Shown piece by piece: positions 16,723 through 24,313 of a stretch of DNA of 35,791 bases. The stretch lies in NCBI GenBank assembly GCA_038230695.1, contig JBBRMT010000015.1, positions 1 to 35,791 of the forward strand, given 5' to 3'. Below the pieces are notes generated by a model. That model was not told where the DNA came from. It worked only from the letters and a program-made list of their open reading frames with translations, and ran no database searches. The translations under genes and the position numbers were made by a program. Source of the stretch: QHBQ01 sp038230695. Lineage in GTDB: Bacteria; Chloroflexota; Chloroflexia; QHBQ01. Each line of letters begins with the position of its first letter. Position 1 is the stretch's first letter.

Positions 16723-18264
16723 TTAAACCCTTGCCACATCCAAAACCTTAACCTCCGGCTTGACCCATCCCGCGCCAAACTCCACCAGGCTCTTGATCAG
16801 GCTCAGGTCGTTCAGCCAGCCCGCGCTGTAGTCATCGGTAAGATATTCAGCGCCGAAGCCGCTGTGTACCATAGTCAGGCGGGTGTGGCCGCCAGAGCCA
16901 TCTAGCGTCCAGGTTACGACCGTTTCCTGCTCCCCCTCGTAGTGCCAGGAGTAAGCCAGTTTCTTGTTTGGCGTTAGTTCCACTATCTTAATCGGCCCGC
17001 CTTCACCCCAACCGAAATCGTAGCGCCCACCAACATATAGCTCAATCACCGCAGCATCGGCAAAGTGGCGATTAAGTTGCGCTGGGTCAATTAGCGAGGC
17101 GAACACCGCTTCGCGGGGGCCATCTATCTCCACGCTAAGATTTACATCACCATAGGTATGTATGGCGTAGTCGCACCACACTGGCGCTTGCTTGCACTCC
17201 ACCCAGCGGCGCAGGTTCTCCAGGGCTAGTTGCCAGAAATCGTAGAAACTGGCCTGCCCTTGCTCTCGCTTTGGTAGGTCAGTGTGTTCCACTATTATCT
17301 GTGTACCTTGCCCATGCTCACTCAGGCTAATCGTCACTTGCGTTTCACCACCATACACTGTCCAGCCATAGGCCAGCTTGTGGCCTTCTTCCCAGACCAG
17401 CAACTTGCGCTGTCCCTGCTGCTCATCCGGCGTTTCAGGCGTATAGTGACCCCAGAAGGCGTAGCGATGCTCGGCCGGCGCGACGCTGGCGTGTTGGGCA
17501 AACCAGTGGGTCAACTCCCCAGCCTTGGTAAGGGCGGTGAAAACCTGCGCTGGCGACGCGGCAATCAGTGTCTGCGCCTGGATTGTGATGCCCATCAGCT
17601 TGCTCTTTTCCTGAAGGTCAGGATATAGGTTGCCAGTCATAAAATTACTCCTTTTCTTGAGGCCAGATATCGGTTGTAAACTAACTGTATCTTCCGTCGG
17701 GTAGCAGGCAATAACCAGGCGGAAGGTTTGCCCATCGCCAGGTGGAGGGTTTGCTTCGCCAATGCTGTATTTGGCGGCCAGCGTTTGCAAGGTTTGCTGC
17801 AGATCAGCCATGAAAGCGGCCCTCTGCTTACCGTCACGCAAAGCTATTTGCATGGACAAACCCAGCGAAGGGATGTCCTTGTCCGCACGGTCAGCCAGAT
17901 GGCCGATGTCGGACTGGAGTTCCTCCGCCAGATTTAGCAAAAAGCCGAGGCTGAGTTGCTCCTGCGCCTTGCGCTTGCCGCCAACCTGCCCCACCAACTG
18001 AGGCGAAAGCCAGTAGGAACGCGCCCTGGCGCGATAGAAACCCTCGACGATGCCGCGTACCTTGCGCTCCCCGGTGCGCTCCACCAAACCGGCCTGCTCC
18101 AACATCTTGACGTGGTAGTAGACCTTCTGCGGTGTTTGCCCCACCTGTTGGGCCAATTCCACGCACGAGCGTGCTTCCGCCATGCGCTTGAGCAAATCGA
18201 GCCGCAGCGGTTGTAGCAACGTGGCCGCCTGCGCCGCATCCTCGATGTAAAGCACGTCCTGCAT
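16723..18264 (-). CDS. ArsR-type regulator fused to two SRPBCC (AHSA1-like) domains
   Basis: ATG 18262-18264 is chosen over GTG 18273 because GGAGG ends 8 nt before it; the product has 513 residues. Residues about 10-62 form a winged helix with the recognition helix TPQKVYYHVKMLEQAGLVER, typical of ArsR repressors. A helical middle part (about 63-180) may be a dimerisation or sensor region. Two SRPBCC/AHSA1-like domains follow (about 205-349 with VFTALTKAGELTHWF, and 362-500 with VFASLIDPAQLNRHFADAA and GGRYDFGW). In other bacteria these functions are usually two adjacent genes. An internal ATG (17640) has its own strong ribosome site, so a 305-residue SRPBCC-only product is possible. The promoter carries a dyad consistent with autorepression. 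The ligand of the SRPBCC pockets is unknown. Confidence 0.85.
   Translation of the reverse strand: MQDVLYIEDAAQAATLLQPLRLDLLKRMAEARSCVELAQQVGQTPQKVYYHVKMLEQAGLVERTGERKVRGIVEGFYRARARSYWLSPQLVGQVGGKRKAQEQLSLGFLLNLAEELQSDIGHLADRADKDIPSLGLSMQIALRDGKQRAAFMADLQQTLQTLAAKYSIGEANPPPGDGQTFRLVIACYPTEDTVSLQPISGLKKRSNFMTGNLYPDLQEKSKLMGITIQAQTLIAASPAQVFTALTKAGELTHWFAQHASVAPAEHRYAFWGHYTPETPDEQQGQRKLLVWEEGHKLAYGWTVYGGETQVTISLSEHGQGTQIIVEHTDLPKREQGQASFYDFWQLALENLRRWVECKQAPVWCDYAIHTYGDVNLSVEIDGPREAVFASLIDPAQLNRHFADAAVIELYVGGRYDFGWGEGGPIKIVELTPNKKLAYSWHYEGEQETVVTWTLDGSGGHTRLTMVHSGFGAEYLTDDYSAGWLNDLSLIKSLVEFGAGWVKPEVKVLDVARV
17638..17653 (-). promoter_or_regulatory. Internal Shine-Dalgarno and ATG inside the ArsR-SRPBCC gene
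   Basis: AAGGAG (17648-17653, minus strand) lies 7 nt before an in-frame ATG (17638-17640). The start falls exactly at the join between the regulator part and the SRPBCC part. It may be a relic of two separate genes or an active second start. Confidence 0.6.
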
Positions 18265-18282
18265 CCTTAACACCTCCGCGAT

Positions 18283-18327
18283 TGTAAAATCTGCTTTTAT
18301 TATACAAGAGCATTTTTACATTGTCAA
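18283..18327 (-). promoter_or_regulatory. Consensus sigma70 promoter with overlapping dyad operator
   Basis: On the minus strand TTGACA (18322-18327), a 17-bp spacer and TATAAT (18299-18304) match the consensus perfectly. Inverted arms flank the -10: TGTAAAA (18314-18320, in the spacer) followed by A and TGCT, and AGCA followed by GA and TTTTACA (18283-18289). Binding of a dimer there would block RNA polymerase, and the ArsR-type product of the gene is the obvious candidate. Confidence 0.75.
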
Positions 18328-18488
18328 TACCTTTGGTGCAAATTGCTGAAGATAACGTTACGAAAAAACCGCTTGCCAAATCCCGCCCCTTGTGCTATGA
18401 TTTGCCCAGCAGTTTATGTCTACCCAATACGGGCCGAGGCAACGGCGCTTCCCACCCCACGTTCACCAGAAGGAGCCGAATCAAACCT

Positions 18489-19970
18489 GTGGATAACCAA
18501 AGCAGTAACAAGCCACTAAAGATCCTGATCGTCGCTGCCGAAGTAGTGCCGTTCGCCAAAGTGGGTGGCCTGGCCGATGTGGCGGGCGCACTCCCCATTG
18601 CCCTACGCGATATGGGGCACGATGTGCGGGTGGCGATGCCCAAATATGGCCGAATTGACAACGCCAAGTTCAACCTCAAGCCGATTATAGAGCCGTTCGC
18701 TGTGCCAATGGACGGCCATAGCGTGGATGTGGACATCCTCGAAGGCAGCATTGCCGAACACGTTCCCGTCTACTTTATCCACAACGAACACTATTTCGAC
18801 CGCGAGGGCATTTATAGCTACCCCGACGATGATGAGCGTTTCATCCTGTTCTGCCGCGCTGCCATCGAGATGCTGAAGAAGCTCAACTGGCAGCCCGACA
18901 TCATCCACTGCAACGACTGGCAGACTGCGATTATCCCCAACTGGCTGAAGACTATCTACAAGGACGACCCTTTCTTCGCCCACACCGCCAGCCTCTATAC
19001 CATTCACAATCTGGCCTACCAGGGTGTATTCGGCCAGCGGGTGCTGGAGATCGCTGGCATTGCGGAACATGGCTTCGTCTATCCCCAGATCCAGGATCTC
19101 GCGGGTGTGGTGGACCTGATGGGGCGTGGCATCCTCTACGCTGATGCGATTAACACGGTCAGCGAGACTTATGCCCAGGAGATCCTCACTCCGGAGTATG
19201 GCGAGAAGCTCGACCCGCTGCTACGCGAACGCCAGGATCGCTTGTTCGGTATCCTCAACGGCATTGACACCGAACTGATGAATCCCAAGACCGACTCCTA
19301 CATCGCCGCCAACTTCGACGCGATGAACCTGGAGGCCCGCGCTGCCAACAAGGCCGATCTGCAGAAGGAAGGCAACCTCGACCCCCGCCCCGATGTGCCG
19401 GTCATCGGCCTGATCTCCCGATTGGCGAACCAGAAGGGCTTCGACATCATGGCTCCGGTGATGGACTCGCTGCTCAACCTGCTCGATGTGCAATTCGTGC
19501 TGCTCGGCACTGGCGACCAGTATTATCACGAGATGTTTGGCAAGCTAGCGGCGCACTACCCCGGCAAGGCGGCGGTATTCCTCACCTTCAACGCCAGCCT
19601 GGCCCAGAAGATATACGCGGGCAGCGACATCTTCCTGATGCCCAGCCGCTTCGAGCCTTGTGGCCTCGGCCAGATGATTGCGATGCGCTACGGCAGCATC
19701 CCGGTGGTACGCAGCACTGGCGGCCTGGCCGACACCGTTCACGACTTCGACCCCGCCACCGGCGAGGGCAACGGCTTCGCCTTCACCCCCTACGAGCCGA
19801 TGGCCCTCTACGCCACTGTAGTGCGTGCATTGGAGAACTACCGCTACAAGGATACCTGGCGCAAGCTGCAAACCCGCGACATGAGCGCCGACTATTCCTG
19901 GGACAACTCCGCCCGCAAGTACGTTGACATTTATCGCAAGGCGATGGCGTTCCAGGCGCAAGCGCAATGA
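18489..19970 (+). CDS. glgA: Glycogen (starch) synthase, GT5 family
   Basis: GlgA elongates alpha-1,4-glucan chains from ADP-glucose in the cytoplasm. GTG 18489 is chosen because it gives 493 residues, the family length, and places the start next to LKILIVAAEVVPFAKVGGLADV. AAGGAG lies 12 nt upstream, a rather long spacing. The ADP-glucose loop K24-V-G-G-L is present, as are DIIHCNDWQTA, YTIHNLAYQG, NTVSETYAQEI, the hinge GLISRLANQKGFDI and the C-terminal catalytic block SRFEPCGLGQMIAMRYG. The 225-bp upstream region is shared with the divergent ArsR-SRPBCC gene. No glgB, glgC or glgP is seen nearby. A GalT/HIT-like gene follows after a heptamer-rich spacer. Confidence 0.96.
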   Translation: MDNQSSNKPLKILIVAAEVVPFAKVGGLADVAGALPIALRDMGHDVRVAMPKYGRIDNAKFNLKPIIEPFAVPMDGHSVDVDILEGSIAEHVPVYFIHNEHYFDREGIYSYPDDDERFILFCRAAIEMLKKLNWQPDIIHCNDWQTAIIPNWLKTIYKDDPFFAHTASLYTIHNLAYQGVFGQRVLEIAGIAEHGFVYPQIQDLAGVVDLMGRGILYADAINTVSETYAQEILTPEYGEKLDPLLRERQDRLFGILNGIDTELMNPKTDSYIAANFDAMNLEARAANKADLQKEGNLDPRPDVPVIGLISRLANQKGFDIMAPVMDSLLNLLDVQFVLLGTGDQYYHEMFGKLAAHYPGKAAVFLTFNASLAQKIYAGSDIFLMPSRFEPCGLGQMIAMRYGSIPVVRSTGGLADTVHDFDPATGEGNGFAFTPYEPMALYATVVRALENYRYKDTWRKLQTRDMSADYSWDNSARKYVDIYRKAMAFQAQAQ

Positions 19971-19973
19971 TGA

Positions 19974-20001
19974 ATGGTAAATGGTAAATGGTAAATGATG
20001 A
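19974..20001. repeat. Heptamer array, unit ATGGTAA, about four copies
   Basis: Three exact units (19974-19994) are followed by ATGATGA. It begins within a few bases of the glgA stop. It is an inverted counterpart of the array at 20063-20092. Confidence 0.9.
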
Positions 20002-20062
20002 GGGTAATTGAGAGACGAATAAGTTCCCGATCAGCCTGCCGCTTCATTGTTTATGCCAACAT

Positions 20063-20092
20063 TTACCATTCACCATTCACCATTTACCATTA
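20063..20092. repeat. Heptamer array, units TTACCAT and TCACCAT, four copies
   Basis: TTACCAT, TCACCAT, TCACCAT, TTACCAT run in tandem and end 17 bp before the GTG start of the next gene. The reverse complement is ATGGTAA/ATGGTGA, so the two arrays form imperfect inverted arms around a 61-bp loop. Confidence 0.9.
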
Positions 20093-20109
20093 CATCCGAA
20101 GGGGGATTT

Positions 20110-21189
20110 GTGGATAGGACGATTGCCAACCTGGAGGAACAGGTGGCCGCGCTTACGGCTGCGGAGCAGGCGCGGTTCAAGCGGCTGTTTGCGGTCAGCA
20201 GCACGACGGGACGGCTGGTGCCGCCACCGGAGATGTACGACTGGATTAAGAAGCAGTTTGGCAGCGTGGAGGCTACCGAAGAACAGCATATCGTCAAGGT
20301 GACGAACCTGGTGACATTTGAGGGCGCGTTGTTCAATGTGCTGCGGGCATCGCGGCCTATGGAGATCAAGCAGAGTGCGGACCTGCCCACCACGCTGGAG
20401 GAAGGGCGGGCGCGGGATACCTTTGCCAACCCGCTGACTGGCACGCCCGCCGATGTTTTTGGCCGCATCCAGGGTGAACACAGCATCACCGCCAGCAATA
20501 TCGCCAAGTACGATGGCTTTCATGGCGTGACCATCTTCGACGAGTACAACCCGCTGGTGTTCAACGCCGAGCGACTGGCTGATTACATCAACACCGCCAA
20601 ACGCTGGGGGGCAGCCGCCCACGCCGCCTACCCTCGCGCCCGCTACTTCTTTCTGATGTGGAACTGCCTGTGGAAGAGCGGGGCCAGCATACTGCACGGC
20701 CATATGCAAATGACCGTCACCAGCGATATGCACTATGCCAAAGTGGAGCAGATGCGCCGCGCCGCGATACAATATCGCCAGAACAAGGCGGAGAGCTACT
20801 TCGACGACCTGTTTGCCGCCCATGCCGCACTCGGCTTGCAGGTGGAGATGGGCAACGGCATCAGCGCGATTGCCAACCTCACGCCGGTGAAAGAGAAAGA
20901 GGTGCTGCTGCGCGGCGCAAACCTGGATGAACACATGGCCGCCGCGCTTTATCGCGTCCTCAGCCTCTATCTCAGTCTCGGAGTATCCAGCTTCAATGTA
21001 GCCGTCTATATGCCACCGCTGGCAGCGGTGGAAAACGAGAGTTGGAGCGACTTCCCGGTGCTGGTGCGGGTGGTGGATCGCGGCGACCCGTTCAATCGCA
21101 CCGCCGATGTGGGGGCAATGGAGTTGTACGCCCAGAGCGTGGTGTCCAGCGATCCGTTCAAGCTGGCAGTCGCGCTTGCGGGCGAGTAA
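20110..21189 (+). CDS. GalT/HIT-superfamily nucleotidyltransferase-like protein
   Basis: GTG 20110 is preferred, with GAAGGGGGA just upstream; the longer frame from 20047 would be read through a heptamer array. The product has 359 residues. The key motif is SGASILHGHMQ, which has the HxHxQ pattern of galactose-1-phosphate uridylyltransferases and Ap4A phosphorylases; the second His of the motif would be the nucleotidylated residue. NVLRASRPMEIK, EHSITASNIAKYDG and FNVAVYMPP also fit a GalT-like fold. The expected reaction is transfer of a nucleotidyl group to a sugar phosphate or phosphate, but the substrate is not known. The position after glgA suggests a link to sugar-nucleotide or storage-glucan metabolism. 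The zinc-binding Cys pairs of E. coli GalT are not evident. Confidence 0.7.
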   Translation: MDRTIANLEEQVAALTAAEQARFKRLFAVSSTTGRLVPPPEMYDWIKKQFGSVEATEEQHIVKVTNLVTFEGALFNVLRASRPMEIKQSADLPTTLEEGRARDTFANPLTGTPADVFGRIQGEHSITASNIAKYDGFHGVTIFDEYNPLVFNAERLADYINTAKRWGAAAHAAYPRARYFFLMWNCLWKSGASILHGHMQMTVTSDMHYAKVEQMRRAAIQYRQNKAESYFDDLFAAHAALGLQVEMGNGISAIANLTPVKEKEVLLRGANLDEHMAAALYRVLSLYLSLGVSSFNVAVYMPPLAAVENESWSDFPVLVRVVDRGDPFNRTADVGAMELYAQSVVSSDPFKLAVALAGE

Positions 21190-21194
21190 GCAAA

Positions 21195-21281
21195 ACCCCT
21201 CCCCTAAAGGGGGAGGTAGGGAGGGGGTGCGAGTCGCGCAGTAACGACCCACCCCCAGCCCCCCTCGGCAGGAGGGGAGTT
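21195..21281. repeat. Pair of GC-rich palindromic elements between the GalT-like and SPFH genes
   Basis: Block 1 (21195-21229) reads CCCCTCCCC-TAAA-GGGGGAGG followed by TAGGGAGGGGGT. Block 2 (21248-21281) reads CCACCCCCAGCCCCCCTC followed by GGCAGGAGGGGAG. They are in opposite orientation, so the whole can fold into a long hairpin. Related copies lie inside two genes (8419-8452 and 31865-31935). Confidence 0.75.
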
Positions 21282-21285
21282 ACCT

Positions 21286-21320
21286 AATCTGCAATCAAAA
21301 ATCTACAATCTGCAATCCGT
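21286..21320. repeat. Heptamer array, unit AATCTGC, five copies
   Basis: Five 7-mers beginning AATC run in tandem: AATCTGC, AATCAAA, AATCTAC, AATCTGC and AATCCGT. The array ends directly before the GGAGGT ribosome site of the SPFH gene. Confidence 0.85.
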
Positions 21321-21338
21321 AGTGGAGGTGGTTGGCTT

Positions 21339-22373
21339 ATGGATCGGTTTAGTTGCTTCATCATCACCGTGCTGGTCTCTGTGATCGTGGTCGTCATGCT
21401 CTCGATTGCCAGGGGCGCGGTCATCGTCAAGGAAGGCACCGCCGTGGTCATCGAGCGCCAGGGCAAGTTCAGGAAGGTGCTAGGGCCGGGTTACAAGGTG
21501 ATTATGCCCTTCATGGATGAGCGGCGGGCCGAGGTGACGCTCAGTGAGCAACACTTCGACACCGGCCAACTCAGCCTCAGCACCGCCAACCTTGCGCCGA
21601 TCACCTTCAACATGAGTGTCCACTATGAGATTATGCGCGATCCCACCAGCCCCTTCCTCACTCCGGTCGCCGAGTCGGTCTACCGTGCGGTTTACACCGT
21701 ACACGACTGGCAGGAGATCACCCGCGAGGAAGCGTTGGCGGTGGTGACACAGGTGGTCGGCGGCCTCGATTTCAAGGCCGACATCGTGGACACGCGCAAC
21801 TGGGCGCACGCGGTGGCAGGCAAGGTACGCGACGAGTTGAACAAGCGGGCCAACCGCTGGGGAGTGTACATCGCCGACATCAATATCACTAACATTGTGT
21901 ATTCGGACGCATCGCGTGAGATCGCCAGTTACGAGGGCAAGGCCAAGCGCGAGGCTCGCAAGAAGGTGATTGAGGCCGAGGGCCAGCGCGAGATCGCCCA
22001 GACCCTCAGCCTGAGCAACGATGAGATGCTGCGCTGGCGCTATATCGAGACGTTGCGCGAGGCGATGAGCAAGCCAGACGCCCGCATCATGATCGCCCCC
22101 GAATCGTCGGGTGGAATTAGCCCGGCGGCAATGTCGCAGTTGCAGCACGCCCGTCTTATCTCCACTGGCAATGGCGGCAACGATGCGCCAATCCCCGACC
22201 AGGCTCGCCTGCCCCAGCCCCAGGGTGATACGGTTACATCGGCGCAGCAAGCCGCCGAGACCCAGATGCTGCCGCAACAACCGCCGCTGCCTACCGATAT
22301 GTCCAGCCCGGCGGCCCGCAACCGCCCGGTGATGCGCGAGGTACGCACCCGCGACGAGGAACTGGGTCGGTGA
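21339..22373 (+). CDS. SPFH/Band 7 (stomatin-prohibitin-like) membrane protein
   Basis: The product has 344 residues, with ATG 21339 and GGAGG 11 nt upstream. One N-terminal membrane segment (about 5-25) is followed by the Band 7 domain (about 27-220): VIVKEGTAVVIERQGKFRKVLGPG, then ITFNMSVHYEI, and VRDELNKRANRWGVYIADINITNI. A charged helix rich in EGKAKREARKKVIEAEGQ forms the coiled-coil part. The last 100 residues are Pro/Gln/Ser-rich and probably disordered. SPFH proteins form membrane scaffold rings that organise lipids or regulate proteases. No NfeD, FtsH or other usual partner is adjacent. Its stop overlaps the start of an alkyltransferase-like gene by 4 bp. Confidence 0.88.
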   Translation: MDRFSCFIITVLVSVIVVVMLSIARGAVIVKEGTAVVIERQGKFRKVLGPGYKVIMPFMDERRAEVTLSEQHFDTGQLSLSTANLAPITFNMSVHYEIMRDPTSPFLTPVAESVYRAVYTVHDWQEITREEALAVVTQVVGGLDFKADIVDTRNWAHAVAGKVRDELNKRANRWGVYIADINITNIVYSDASREIASYEGKAKREARKKVIEAEGQREIAQTLSLSNDEMLRWRYIETLREAMSKPDARIMIAPESSGGISPAAMSQLQHARLISTGNGGNDAPIPDQARLPQPQGDTVTSAQQAAETQMLPQQPPLPTDMSSPAARNRPVMREVRTRDEELGR

Positions 22374-22711
22374 GCGCGGCCAGTTTTTATGAGGCTATTC
22401 GTCGCCTGGTAAGCATGATCCCGCCCGGCCAGGTTGCCAGCTACGGCCAGGTTGCCGCCTACCTCGGCCATCCCCGCCACGCCCGCATCGTCGGCTGGGC
22501 GCTGCACGACTTGCCGGGCAACACGCTTGTACCCTGGCACCGTGTGGTCAACATTCATGGCCGCATCACCACCAGTTGCCTCACCCACCCCGCTAATCTG
22601 CAACGCCTTCTCCTAGAGGAGGAAGGCGTTGTCTTTGATGCGGATGAGTATATTGACATGAGCCGCTTCCGCTGGGAAGGACCCAGCGACGAGGTTTTGC
22701 GAGACTTGTAG
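22370..22711 (+). CDS. Alkyltransferase-like (ATL) DNA repair protein, MGMT family
   Basis: The start is GTG 22370 within GTGA, overlapping the SPFH stop, so it is translationally coupled. The product has 113 residues, the usual length for ATLs. Residues 55-59 read PWHRV where true O6-alkylguanine-DNA methyltransferases have PCHRV. Trp56 replaces the acceptor Cys, which defines ATL proteins: they bind O6-alkylguanine, flip the base and recruit nucleotide excision repair without removing the alkyl group. PPGQVASYGQVAAYLG and ARIVGWALHDLPG (helix-turn-helix and arginine finger region) fit. The pairing with a membrane scaffold gene has no obvious functional reason. Confidence 0.92.
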   Translation: MSAASFYEAIRRLVSMIPPGQVASYGQVAAYLGHPRHARIVGWALHDLPGNTLVPWHRVVNIHGRITTSCLTHPANLQRLLLEEEGVVFDADEYIDMSRFRWEGPSDEVLRDL

Positions 22712-22775
22712 ATTGTGGAGATTGGGTTAGGAGGCCAGCCTTCATTCCATACTTCCTCATTGGTATCGGCTAGCG

Positions 22776-23305
22776 TTACTGTGGCACATCCGGCAGTTTG
22801 TCGCCCTCCTCGCGGATAAAGGCTACCTTACGGTCGCTGCTGATGTGGAACAGCCAGCGATGAACTTCGGTTTGCCCAAAAGTTTCTCTCTCCAGCCAAC
22901 TGGACACAAATGCAACATCCACCTCTGACCCTCCGCCAGCAGGTGTAACCACTGTGGTGAAAGTTATCGGCGCAGAGCAAGAGTTCCCTATTAGCCGAAA
23001 GCTAGAGTTGGCTTCTCCCAGTACGCTGGTGGAAGCTAGTGAGTATGATCCTGTGGCTGCACCACAAACATTGTATGCATCTGCCCTTGAACTTGGTTCG
23101 TCCGGCCAGGACTTTAGAAAGCTACTAGCATTGTGTCCCTCAACATATAGGTACAGATAGTATGTGCGTGGTGGTGAATGAAGCTCTGCTGCAGCTGCTT
23201 TAGCCAGCTTGATGGCATCATCTGAATTGATAGGCGGCTGAGTATCACAACTCACCAGCATAAGGGTCACGCTGAAATGAAGAGCAACAAGGTAGTAGTT
23301 TTCAC
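22776..23305 (-). pseudogene. Lipoprotein paralog A, frameshifted inside its signal peptide
   Basis: The body (from about 23270 down) encodes VTLMLVSCDTQPPI, a lipobox with Cys, then about 155 residues ending FIREEGDKLPDVPQ. In that frame no start gives a full signal peptide; GTG 23270 leaves only seven residues before the Cys. A proper start, GTG 23303-23305 with GAGGGG upstream, encodes MKTTTLLLFIS in another frame and meets TGA at 23267. Joining the frames near 23271 restores a 22-residue signal sequence like that of paralog C (MKTAIAVLTIVIL...). One missing or two extra bases would explain it. The shared core FTTVVTPAGGGSEVDV and the W...WLFH segment link it to its neighbours. Function unknown. 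It could be a sequencing error. Confidence 0.75.
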
Positions 23306-23316
23306 TTCAGCCCCTC

Positions 23317-23382
23317 TCAGTTAGGCAAATCCGGCAGCTTATTGCCTTCTTCGCGGATGAAGTCGGCTAGGGTGCGCTTTCC
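23317..23382 (-). pseudogene. Orphan C-terminal tail of a further lipoprotein paralog
   Basis: Reading down from 23382, the frame encodes GKRTLADFIREEGNKLPDLPN followed by TGA. This matches the last residues of paralogs A and C (FIREEGDKLP). It lies in a different frame from paralog B, whose own 3' end it overlaps slightly. It looks like the remainder of a fourth copy deleted by recombination. Confidence 0.75.
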
Positions 23383-23810
23383 TCAAGGTGAGCAGTTAGA
23401 GGTATTCCTCTCTCACCAATGAAAGTAACTTGACGATCTGCAGTAACGGAGAGCAGCCAACTGTGTGTTGCCTCATCATCATCTTGCACTTGCCAGCCAA
23501 CGAGAAAGCCAACATCCTGGCTTAGATCAGCTTGATTGAGCGTAACCACAGTGGTAAAGGTCATCGGAAACATTTCACCTATGCTAGGGTATTCCCTACG
23601 CTGACTCACCAGTAGACCCGGTTCATCAGGCCACATTTTGATATCCGCACCAACATTGCTATGCTCACGAGGGGGGGATGGGAGTTTCACTGCTGCTTCC
23701 TTTGCCAACTCAACTGCATCAATGGAGCTAATTGGAGATTGACTATCACAGCCCAGCAATAGGCCAGTTCTACCGACCATGATGATTATCCTCAGCGTAC
23801 AGGCTTTCAT
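23367..23810 (-). CDS. Small lipoprotein paralog B
   Basis: The product has 147 residues, with ATG 23808-23810; TGAGG, formed partly from the stop of paralog C, is the only ribosome site. The N-terminus is MKACTLRIIIMVGRTGLLLGCDSQ, a signal peptide with the lipobox LLLG-C. AVELAKEAAVKLPSPP, KMWPDEPG, MTFTTVVT and SWLLSVTADRQVTFI align with paralogs A and C, but the copy is shorter in the middle and its C-terminus diverges (no REEGDKLP). It is probably anchored on the outer face of the membrane. Function unknown. The deviating end beside an orphan tail suggests it has been reshaped by recombination. Confidence 0.7.
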   Translation of the reverse strand: MKACTLRIIIMVGRTGLLLGCDSQSPISSIDAVELAKEAAVKLPSPPREHSNVGADIKMWPDEPGLLVSQRREYPSIGEMFPMTFTTVVTLNQADLSQDVGFLVGWQVQDDDEATHSWLLSVTADRQVTFIGERGIPLTAHLEESAP

Positions 23811-23818
23811 TCTATACC

Positions 23819-24268
23819 TCAGCCAGGTGTCTGTGGCAGCTTATCGCCTTCCTCACGAATGAAATCCACATGGCGATCATTATAAACATGGAACAGCCAT
23901 TCGTGACTTTCTGCCCGCTTATCGATTCTCATCCCTAGCCAAGTAGACATAAACGTAACATCTACCTCCGATCCGCCGCCAGCAGGTGTAATTATAGTTG
24001 TGAAGGTTATAGGAAAATAGCACCCATCGCCACAGAGGTCGATCTTCCCTGTCGCAGAGATAGGCTCATCGGGCCAGGATTTAATGGCAGAGCCGGATCC
24101 AACCTTTGGTTCATTGATCGCATAAATGGTGGGTGGCGATGCAATAGTTTTGGTAGCCTCTTTTGCTAGTTTGATTGCCTCAGCCGCCGTGATTGACGGC
24201 TGCGTATCGCAGCTCACCAGCATACTGGTGAGGATAACTATAGTTAGCACTGCTATGGCAGTTTTCAT
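23819..24268 (-). CDS. Small lipoprotein paralog C
   Basis: The product has 149 residues; ATG 24268 follows AAGGAG at 12 nt. The signal peptide MKTAIAVLTIVILTSMLVSC ends in a lipobox (LVS-C20). The mature part has AIKLAKEATKTIASPP, SWPDEP, a CGDGC pair, FPITFTTIITPAGGGSEVDV, EWLFHVYNDRHVDFI and REEGDKLP. It is the most intact of the three copies and the first gene of the leftward cluster, behind an extended -10 promoter. No known domain was recognised. The fold may be a small alpha/beta module like those of other orphan lipoproteins, which is only a guess. Confidence 0.75.
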   Translation of the reverse strand: MKTAIAVLTIVILTSMLVSCDTQPSITAAEAIKLAKEATKTIASPPTIYAINEPKVGSGSAIKSWPDEPISATGKIDLCGDGCYFPITFTTIITPAGGGSEVDVTFMSTWLGMRIDKRAESHEWLFHVYNDRHVDFIREEGDKLPQTPG

Positions 24269-24313
24269 TCTTGAGTTGCTCCTTGTCTTCTTAACCTACG
24301 GCTCGGTACAGCC

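Noticed and set aside
18321..18488. Upstream start of glgA at 18321
   Set aside because: It adds 56 residues without similarity to GlgA and begins within the divergent promoter. GTG 18489 gives the normal length.
20063..20092. Heptamer arrays as CRISPR, iterons or an origin
   Set aside because: The units are 7 bp without spacers, differ between loci and have no DnaA boxes, rep or cas genes nearby.
20047..20109. Upstream ATG start for the GalT-like protein
   Set aside because: The extra 21 residues would be read from the heptamer array. GTG 20110 has a good ribosome site and fits the family start better.
20077..21252. Minus-strand open frame of 391 codons opposite the GalT-like gene
   Set aside because: It is antisense to a recognisable protein, composed of codon shadows (many His, Arg, Gln), with no homology seen.
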